From positions 1,230 to 31,214 of the forward strand of contig LIIK01000029.1 in the NCBI GenBank assembly GCA_001421095.1: a DNA stretch of 29,985 bases, written 5' to 3'. A model generated the notes under the pieces. The model was given only the letters and a program-made list of their open reading frames with translations. It ran no database searches and was not told the origin of the DNA. Shown here piece by piece: positions 24,918 to 29,985 of this stretch. Made by a program: the position numbers and the translations under genes. Within the stretch, counting starts at the first letter, position 1. Every line of letters begins with the position of its first letter. The DNA comes from Candidatus [Bacteroides] periocalifornicus (GTDB lineage Bacteria; Bacteroidota; Bacteroidia; Bacteroidales; CAJPTX01).

Positions 24918-26330
24918 ATGAATAGGAACAGAGTACGTACAGGGCGTAGGCTACTGCTATTTGCCCTAGTAATTGCGGGCTGCTGTGGAGCCACGCAGGC
25001 GCAAACACAGATGCTGCTGCCATTTACAGAACCCATTTTCCAATCTACGTGGGCTAATCCCGCAGCGCAACCCTTGCATCGCTTTAGCGTTGGCCTCCCA
25101 GTGCTTTCATCCGTAGAGGCTGGAGTTGTTCACAATGGATTCACCATCGCAGGCGTTGGTACGCTAAGGGGGCGGCGTTGGTACATTGATGGCGAAAAGC
25201 TTGAGAAAGCGGTCGCCAACCAGAGCAACATGCTGTATGGAGAGGCCCTGATCGATCTCTTGCACTACCGTATGGCGTGGCGCAATTGGTTTTTCTGGTT
25301 TGGTGCCCGCGCAGTGGCCGATGCTACCGTTTTCTACCCCAGCGACCTTGTTAACGCAGTGGTGCATGGGAATAACGCCTACCTGGGGAAAGAGATCGAT
25401 ATGACGGGGCTAGACGTTATTTCAAAGGCATACAGCGAGTTCACCCTCGGTGCCTCGACATTCTTTGGCGAGTGGGGGGTAGGGGCCCGTGTTAGCCTTC
25501 TTAACGGGATCTTCTGTGGTGAGGCAAAGCCTGGGAAATTGGCCATAGAGGTCGGCGATGATAAGGCGGACATGTATAAGCATACGGTGCATATGAAGGG
25601 AACGGTTCATACCGCAGGAATTCCCTATAGGTCTAACGGTCGCCCCGATTTCGGCGATCTCAAAAATAACATCCCCTCACGCATCCTAAATTTTGGGAAT
25701 CCTGGGGTGGCACTCTCTGCAGGGGTGTCCTATCGGCCAGAACGGCACACCAAGATAACGTTCTCATTTTCTGATCTAGGGTTCATCCATTGGGGCAACA
25801 AGCTGGGAGCACTAGCACCCAAGAGTGCAGACTACACCCTGGCGAACATTGGGGACCTTGGCCAGATGCTCAATCAGAAGAGGATCTTTTGGCGTAGGAT
25901 ATCGAATGAGCTCAAGGAGAACTTCAAGCTCGACACCGCGGCCAGCGAGAACGCAAAGTCATTCAACACATGGCTTTCACCCAAGTTCCACCTCATTGGG
26001 ACCTACACCTTCGCAAAGCAAACCTCATTGGGGCTTTCATTTGATGCCATCATCCATCGTTCGCATTTCTACCCGAGCGTCACGGCTAGCGTGCAGCAGG
26101 GCTTTAGCAACCTTCTTCTGGGGCAGCTGGCCATTAGTTACAACCAGCGCTCCTTCCTCAATCTGGGTGCCGGATTGGTCTTTTGCCCGGGCCCTGTTCA
26201 ATTCTACGTGGTTACCGACAATTTCCTGGGCTTTATCAAGCCTAGCCGGATGAATGCCACTAACATACGTCTTGGCATCAATCTAGTCTTCGGGCCTCTC
26301 TACCCGAACTCCCCATTAACCTACAGGTAA
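24918..26330 (+). CDS. DUF5723-family outer-membrane protein
   Basis: A 470-residue exported protein. A basic start (MNRNRVRTGRR) precedes a hydrophobic core and then VIAGCCGATQAQTQ. It could be cleaved at AQA/Q by signal peptidase I, or be a lipoprotein through IAGC. Family-like segments are WANPAAQPLHRFSVGLP, SLLNGIFCGEAKPG, GVALSAGVSYRP, TFSFSDLGFIHWGNK (the D-L-G-F-I-x-W block) and repeated outward-facing strands to the C-terminus, as expected for a barrel. The role of DUF5723 proteins is not established to my knowledge. It is tightly linked to the lipoprotein before it (14 bases) and the OmpA protein after it (40 bases). Confidence 0.85.
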   Translation: MNRNRVRTGRRLLLFALVIAGCCGATQAQTQMLLPFTEPIFQSTWANPAAQPLHRFSVGLPVLSSVEAGVVHNGFTIAGVGTLRGRRWYIDGEKLEKAVANQSNMLYGEALIDLLHYRMAWRNWFFWFGARAVADATVFYPSDLVNAVVHGNNAYLGKEIDMTGLDVISKAYSEFTLGASTFFGEWGVGARVSLLNGIFCGEAKPGKLAIEVGDDKADMYKHTVHMKGTVHTAGIPYRSNGRPDFGDLKNNIPSRILNFGNPGVALSAGVSYRPERHTKITFSFSDLGFIHWGNKLGALAPKSADYTLANIGDLGQMLNQKRIFWRRISNELKENFKLDTAASENAKSFNTWLSPKFHLIGTYTFAKQTSLGLSFDAIIHRSHFYPSVTASVQQGFSNLLLGQLAISYNQRSFLNLGAGLVFCPGPVQFYVVTDNFLGFIKPSRMNATNIRLGINLVFGPLYPNSPLTYR

Positions 26331-26370
26331 TGCCTCGGTGGTTCTACACTTTCTAAAGGGAATACACGCC

Positions 26371-28479
26371 ATGAATTGCACAGTAAGATACACCACCGCG
26401 CTAGCCGTATTCGCCCTGGTGCTGGGGCTTAACTTCGCGGTGCAGGCCCAGAGTTTCTGGCCTAAAAACCTCGGTTCTACCATCAATACCCCTCTGCCGG
26501 AGGTCAACCCGGTTCTTACCCCTGGCGGGGATACGCTCTTCTTCAGCAGGCTCAATAGCAAGGGTAACCGCTATGGAGCTGGCGATAGCCAAGATATCTG
26601 GATGAGTATTAAAGACGAGAGCGGTGCTTGGCAACAGGCCACTCGTCTCCCCAATACCGTAAACATCGCGCGTTACAATGCCCTATACGGCGTGCTGGCA
26701 GGGGGTAAAAAATTCCTAATCGCCAATGCTTACGACAAGCCGGGCAAGCATTTTCTCCGGCGGGGCTTTTCTTTCATTACGCTCGACTCTGCTGGTAATT
26801 TCAGCGCGCCCCAGCGAGTTACAGTCCGGTGGTTCAGCTGGATGGACGAAGGCGAGTTCACCAACGCCACCATCACACCTGATGGCAAGTACATCTTCAT
26901 GGCCTTTTCCCAGAGGTGGTGGGGGCGCAATCTCCACATCTACGTTTCGCACCAAATAGGGGAGAATCTGTATTCTCGCCCGGTGCGCATTAGGGGGCCG
27001 TTGAAGGAGTTCAAGTCCCTAGAGGCTCCGTATTTTGACACCTGCACCCAGCAGCTCTACTTCGCAGCGAAGACGAGCAACGACCCCAAGGCAGACTGCA
27101 ACATCTATGCCATGCAGCCGGTGAGCGGCAAGAATATGCAAGAATGGCAGAACTTGCGCCGACTCTCTGACACGGTCAATACCGCCGCTTGGGATTCATA
27201 CTTCTACCCTGCCGGGGTGGGAACCTATGCCATGATGTGCAGTAACAACGATGCCACCATCGGTGCGTCAGACATTTTCCGTGTGATGCTCGTAGAAGAG
27301 CGCCCGTGGGTCAAGGTTACGGGCAAGGTGTTCGACCGCCTTACCGACCAGCTAGTTGACATGCGTAAGAACCCGAAGGTGCTTGTGAACGGGGAGGTCT
27401 CAGATTCCGTGACGATGGATGGTGAATCTCCCGAATTCTTCGCGCTACTGCCACTTGGGCAGAAGTACACCTTTACCGCCACAGCACCCCACTACGTGTC
27501 AGACACCGTAGTTGTCGACATGGAGGATGTTAAGCTCTACACCGAGCAGGAGGTTAGCCTTACGCTGTCCTCTGATCCCTACGTTACCGTACGGGGTAAT
27601 ATCCTCAATAGCCTTGCACTCACCCCCATATCAAAGACCCAAAATCCTTCCATCCTTATCGATGGGAAGGAGGATCCCAATGTGAAGCTCGATCCCTCAC
27701 AGCCTCGCTACGAGGTGAACCTCCCCTTTGGGCGGAAGTACCAGATAACAGGGCGGGCGACAGGCTATGACCCTGTGACCACCGAGCTCGACCTTACGGC
27801 CTACCGTGAGTGGGCTGAGGTAGACTTTGATGCCAAGGCCAAGCCGCAGAATGCCAATATGGTAACCCTAACAGGGAAGGTGATAAATACCAAGACTGGC
27901 AGCCCGCTGGAGCCTGGTATCCCCGTTCGGATGCGTGTGAATAAGGTGTTCTCTGATAACTTCAAGTACAACGACAAGACAGCTGAGTACACCCTCATGC
28001 TGCCGGCAGGGGCCGATTACGACCTCGTGCCCAGCGCGCAGAACTTCTACAACAAGCTCGAAGTGGTGAACCTCACCAACGCGAAGCCTCGTACCACGGT
28101 GCAGCGGAATTTCTTCGTGACCCCGCTAGAGGTAGGCCAGTCGGTAGATATCGAAAACATCTTCTTCGAAACTGGCAAGAGCAAGCTGAAACCAGAATCA
28201 TACCGCTCGCTCAATGCGCTTGTCGACTTCTTCAACGAGTACCCGAACGTGAAGGTAGAAGTAGGTGGCCATACTGACAATGTTGGGTCCGCTGCGTTGA
28301 ACAAGCGGCTCTCGCAGGCGCGCGCCCAGTCAGTAGCCGACTACATCATAGAGCAGGGGATCGGCAAGGAGCGTTTCCAGGCCAAGGGATGGGGGATGGA
28401 TAAGCCCAAAGCCTCCAACAAGACCAAGAAGGGGCGTGCCCAGAATCGTAGGGTAGACTTCACCATCATGGGCATCTAG
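26371..28479 (+). CDS. Beta-propeller/OmpA C-terminal-domain protein
   Basis: A 702-residue exported protein that anchors the operon to peptidoglycan. A signal peptide (LAVFALVLGLNFAVQAQS) is followed by a PD40-like beta-propeller (about 30-310; NPVLTPGGDTLFFSR, ITPDGKYIFMAF). Three related strand repeats follow, opening WVKVTGKVFDR (313), YVTVRGNILNS (404) and MVTLTGKVINTKTGSPL (497), similar to carboxypeptidase-regulatory-like or Ig-like repeats. The OmpA-like domain (about 590-702) has IFFETGKSKLKPES, GGHTDN with D636 and LSQARA with R651, the pair that normally binds diaminopimelate. ATG 26371 is preferred over an in-frame GTG at 26338. The domain order recalls PorE-type proteins of the type IX secretion/gliding machinery, but the N-terminal TPR region is absent, so this is not claimed as PorE. 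Confidence 0.93.
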   Translation: MNCTVRYTTALAVFALVLGLNFAVQAQSFWPKNLGSTINTPLPEVNPVLTPGGDTLFFSRLNSKGNRYGAGDSQDIWMSIKDESGAWQQATRLPNTVNIARYNALYGVLAGGKKFLIANAYDKPGKHFLRRGFSFITLDSAGNFSAPQRVTVRWFSWMDEGEFTNATITPDGKYIFMAFSQRWWGRNLHIYVSHQIGENLYSRPVRIRGPLKEFKSLEAPYFDTCTQQLYFAAKTSNDPKADCNIYAMQPVSGKNMQEWQNLRRLSDTVNTAAWDSYFYPAGVGTYAMMCSNNDATIGASDIFRVMLVEERPWVKVTGKVFDRLTDQLVDMRKNPKVLVNGEVSDSVTMDGESPEFFALLPLGQKYTFTATAPHYVSDTVVVDMEDVKLYTEQEVSLTLSSDPYVTVRGNILNSLALTPISKTQNPSILIDGKEDPNVKLDPSQPRYEVNLPFGRKYQITGRATGYDPVTTELDLTAYREWAEVDFDAKAKPQNANMVTLTGKVINTKTGSPLEPGIPVRMRVNKVFSDNFKYNDKTAEYTLMLPAGADYDLVPSAQNFYNKLEVVNLTNAKPRTTVQRNFFVTPLEVGQSVDIENIFFETGKSKLKPESYRSLNALVDFFNEYPNVKVEVGGHTDNVGSAALNKRLSQARAQSVADYIIEQGIGKERFQAKGWGMDKPKASNKTKKGRAQNRRVDFTIMGI

Positions 28480-28507
28480 CCTTGGGCTAGCCCTATTGTC
28501 TAAAGTA

Positions 28508-28536
28508 AGGCCTCGGCGCAAGCCGGGGCTTTTTTT
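28508..28536 (+). terminator. Terminator of the lipoprotein-DUF5723-OmpA operon
   Basis: GCCTCGGC and GCCGGGGC form an 8-bp stem (one wobble) with loop GCAA, followed by seven T. It begins 29 bases after the OmpA stop codon. Confidence 0.9.
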
Positions 28537-28789
28537 CTTGAAAATCACCAGATTACAGTAATGCAGGGGGGGGAATGCTTGGAGCTTAGAATTATTCCGG
28601 ATAACTTTGCAAAGCGAGCAGCCCAAATAGAGGGTTTGGAATTGCCAACCTCGGATGGAATAGTGCCTCGTACAATGGGTACTACTCCCCTAAATATTTC
28701 GATACGAATAATCCCATTTTTACAGATCGCCCCGCAGGGCAAGATGGGGTTTTTCAGTACTGGTTTGACATGATAACAGGGATTCGGCC
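28537..28789. other. Upstream region of the terminal lipoprotein gene
   Basis: It contains a G8 run (28566-28573), a promoter (28578-28609) and about 170 bases of probable leader. A 70-codon plus-strand frame (28561-28773) starts at the G8 run but contains the promoter and matches no family I know, so it is not called. Confidence 0.5.
28578..28609 (+). promoter_or_regulatory. Promoter of the 28810 gene
   Basis: CTTG (28578-28581), 20 bases, TAACTTTG (28602-28609): the same arrangement as upstream of the 6539 gene. Transcription would start near 28616. A G8 tract ends five bases before the -33 element. Confidence 0.65.
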
Positions 28790-28809
28790 ATGAAACGATT
28801 CAGAATCGC

Positions 28810-29442
28810 GTGTTATCTCTCTGTTTAGCACTAGCAGCTTTGCCGCAAGGTTGCGAGAAAGGACAGGTATTTGAACTCTCGTGCGTGGTGGTGGAATACA
28901 TAGTCAACCCAAAATTTCAGGTGCTGCCGCAAGATCAAGGGGCTAGCAAGGGGAATTCTGTGGATTTGATGCTCTATGGCGATGGTGTTCGGGTGAGGCA
29001 AAGCAAGAATCCTGAAAGGCATCGGAAGATCGCCGAACGGTATGGCGATGTCGATTTGCTGCTTAAGGGCAGCGATCCTGTAGGTAGGATCGCATTCTCT
29101 GAGCCGCTATCTATCGGCTGCTTTGCCCCAAAAGAGGAATCAGGACAAGACACCGTATGGCAGAGTGTAGCCGATAGCCTTATGCTGCAGGCAACTACTT
29201 TAGTACCTATGGTGCAGAAAGCGAGAGCAGCTAAAACGAGAATCTGGAATCGCTCTGACCCTCCAGCGTGCAGGATTTTCAAGAGGCTAAGAGATGTGAC
29301 AGCTGCCGACCTTACACTTGTAGAGAGCGGGGTAATACTGGATTTCGAGCCCATTCCACCCTTCCGCTTCCACGGTGTTTACAGGGTTCAGGTGAAGTCT
29401 GGTGAGGCAGAAACCCAGGAGATAAGGGTGAAGGTGGAGTAG
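28810..29442 (+). CDS. Probable lipoprotein with disrupted start, unrecognised
   Basis: A protein of about 210 residues, function unknown. The only start in this frame is GTG at 28810, giving LSLCLALAALPQGC with no basic n-region. Just upstream, ATG AAA CGA TTC AGA ATC GCG (28790) reads MKRFRIA, an ideal start for a lipoprotein signal, but it is one base out of frame and stops at TAG after twelve codons. One inserted base near 28800-28810 would give MKRFRIA-x-LLSLCLALAALPQGCEKG, a complete lipoprotein signal. The gene may therefore be mildly frameshifted, or the sequence may lack a base. The C-terminus (FRFHGVYRVQVKSGE) looks like the last strands of an Ig-like domain. Conserved partners are not visible. 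Confidence 0.55.
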   Translation: MLSLCLALAALPQGCEKGQVFELSCVVVEYIVNPKFQVLPQDQGASKGNSVDLMLYGDGVRVRQSKNPERHRKIAERYGDVDLLLKGSDPVGRIAFSEPLSIGCFAPKEESGQDTVWQSVADSLMLQATTLVPMVQKARAAKTRIWNRSDPPACRIFKRLRDVTAADLTLVESGVILDFEPIPPFRFHGVYRVQVKSGEAETQEIRVKVE

Positions 29443-29482
29443 GATCGAGTTCTTGTAGAACGGTCAACGTGCGTTTTAATAG

Positions 29483-29502
29483 CGATGCGGCGCGCCGCGT
29501 CG
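29483..29502 (-). repeat. Module B palindrome copy
   Basis: CGATGCGGCGCGCCGCGTCG on the plus strand, one base from the perfect palindrome at 277-296, flanked by AG and CTAT. Confidence 0.75.
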
Positions 29503-29561
29503 CTATCTCGCCACCACCTATGGCCCTATGGTCTTTATCACGAAGCGCGCTGCGTTGGTTA

Positions 29562-29597
29562 GGGAGGGCACTCGCTGCGCTCGGCACCTCCCCTACC
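29562..29597 (-). repeat. Module A GC hairpin, inverted copy 4
   Basis: On the minus strand it begins GGTAGGGGAGGTGCC and ends GAGTGCCCTCCC, almost identical to copy 2 (565-606). Confidence 0.8.
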
Positions 29598-29645
29598 AAG
29601 AGTGCGATAGCCAATCTCGAAAATTGATATAAATGTGATTTTCTT

Positions 29646-29718
29646 CTGCAAACCTCACATAAACGCTGCGTTGTTACGGTCTTCAATAAATTTTAACCCT
29701 TGATTAAAACCTCTTTAC
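29646..29718 (-). repeat. Module D repeat copy
   Basis: On the minus strand it begins GTTTTAATCAAGGGTTAAAA and ends GCAGCGTTTATGTGAGG, parallel to 7429-7512. Module A follows, as near 15.7-15.9 kb. Confidence 0.55.
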
Positions 29719-29849
29719 CTCTAGAAGAGGAAGACCATAACCGATTGCCCCCATACGGGCCTTTCGACGCAGTTTCCCTTTGGAATACATAGGTTTAAAC
29801 CCAATTCTCCCGTTCCTCGAAGGACGTAGCGATGAGGCGCGCCGCGTCG
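29704..29849 (-). repeat. Modules B+C, second full copy
   Basis: The palindrome (29830-29849) is followed on the minus strand by the segment shared with 297-419. Its minus-strand frame reads RNGRIGFKPMYSK and LRRKARMGAI and ends VKRF-stop, matching RNGRIGFKPPYSK, PRRKTRMGSI and VNRF-stop at the left end. Confidence 0.75.
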
Positions 29850-29970
29850 TTATCCTCCCATTCGCCGTTCCCGCTGATGCCCCCGTGGGCGCAAATGACA
29901 ATCGGCGCGCATACCCGCAACGATCTCCTCGCAATGCCGACTGTAGGGGCGCAGTCCAGCGCCACGATTA

Positions 29971-29985
29971 TTGGAATACATAGGT
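29971..29985. repeat. Start of a further module C copy, cut by the window edge
   Basis: TTGGAATACATAGGT is identical to 29780-29794 inside the neighbouring module C copy. Confidence 0.55.

Larger units (their letters stand above)
29443..29985. other. Gene-free, repeat-rich right end
   Basis: No convincing gene is seen. It carries, mostly on the minus strand, the same repeat modules as 1-670: a palindrome (29483-29502), hairpin (29562-29597), module D (29646-29718), module C (29704-29829), a second palindrome (29830-29849) and the start of another module C copy at the very end (29971-29985). Confidence 0.75.

Noticed and set aside
26371..28479. PorE of the type IX secretion system
   Set aside because: Propeller and OmpA domains agree, but there is no TPR region and no other por genes nearby; kept as a generic OmpA-family call.
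28561..28773. 70-codon gene starting at the G8 tract
   Set aside because: A perfect promoter box lies inside it and no family match or ribosome-binding evidence is visible; left uncalled though not excluded.

Overview
The window looks like chromosome from a member of the Bacteroidota, probably order Bacteroidales. Several genes carry the group-specific -7 promoter box TAnnTTTG, seen for example as TACCTTTG, TAACTTTG and TACATTTG. It encodes families largely confined to the group (a Porin_10-like outer-membrane protein, a DUF5723 protein, beta-propeller/OmpA fusions) and is fairly GC-rich by eye. The genus cannot be fixed from the sequence. Tryptophanase points to an indole-producing amino-acid user. 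No plasmid, phage or CRISPR locus is visible.

Layout. 1-877 is gene-free and full of short palindromic repeats. 878-2422 holds rsmA and purE on the minus strand. 2677-5532 is a plus-strand run tnaA-yicC-gmk closed by a terminator, followed by nadD (5633-6196). 6539-7264 encodes a putative outer-membrane protein whose ATG is separated from its reading frame by a run of eight C. 7522-9961 (minus) holds a hotdog thioesterase and a membrane-anchored nucleotide-sugar dehydratase; 10083-12284 (minus) holds a large porin with a perfect Bacteroidota promoter. 12285-12971 is gene-free with a large nested inverted repeat. Then come a small envelope protein (minus), fbp and a GNAT acetyltransferase (plus), a gene-free stretch with repeats, and a lone methyl-accepting chemotaxis protein (minus) with a 22-bp terminator stem. 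tRNA-Pro(CGG) is followed by overlapping aroE-aroA, a PpiD-like foldase, and a three-gene envelope operon (lipoprotein, DUF5723 protein, beta-propeller/OmpA protein). The window ends with a possibly frameshifted lipoprotein gene and a second repeat cluster.

How the genes work together. Most are housekeeping: ribosome maturation (rsmA), purine synthesis (purE, gmk), NAD synthesis (nadD), gluconeogenesis (fbp), the shikimate pathway (aroE, aroA) and periplasmic folding (PpiD-like). Envelope functions are over-represented: a barrel-like protein, a porin, surface-sugar synthesis, and the lipoprotein-DUF5723-OmpA operon.

Best leads: (1) the C8 tract at the start of the 6539 gene, a candidate phase-variation switch; (2) a composite dispersed repeat family (hairpin, 20-bp palindrome and a translated segment) with compensatory base changes and mostly third-position differences; (3) the nested inverted repeat at 12613-12735; (4) the broken start and G8 tract of the 28810 gene; (5) an AroE with Asp where shikimate-binding Gln is expected.
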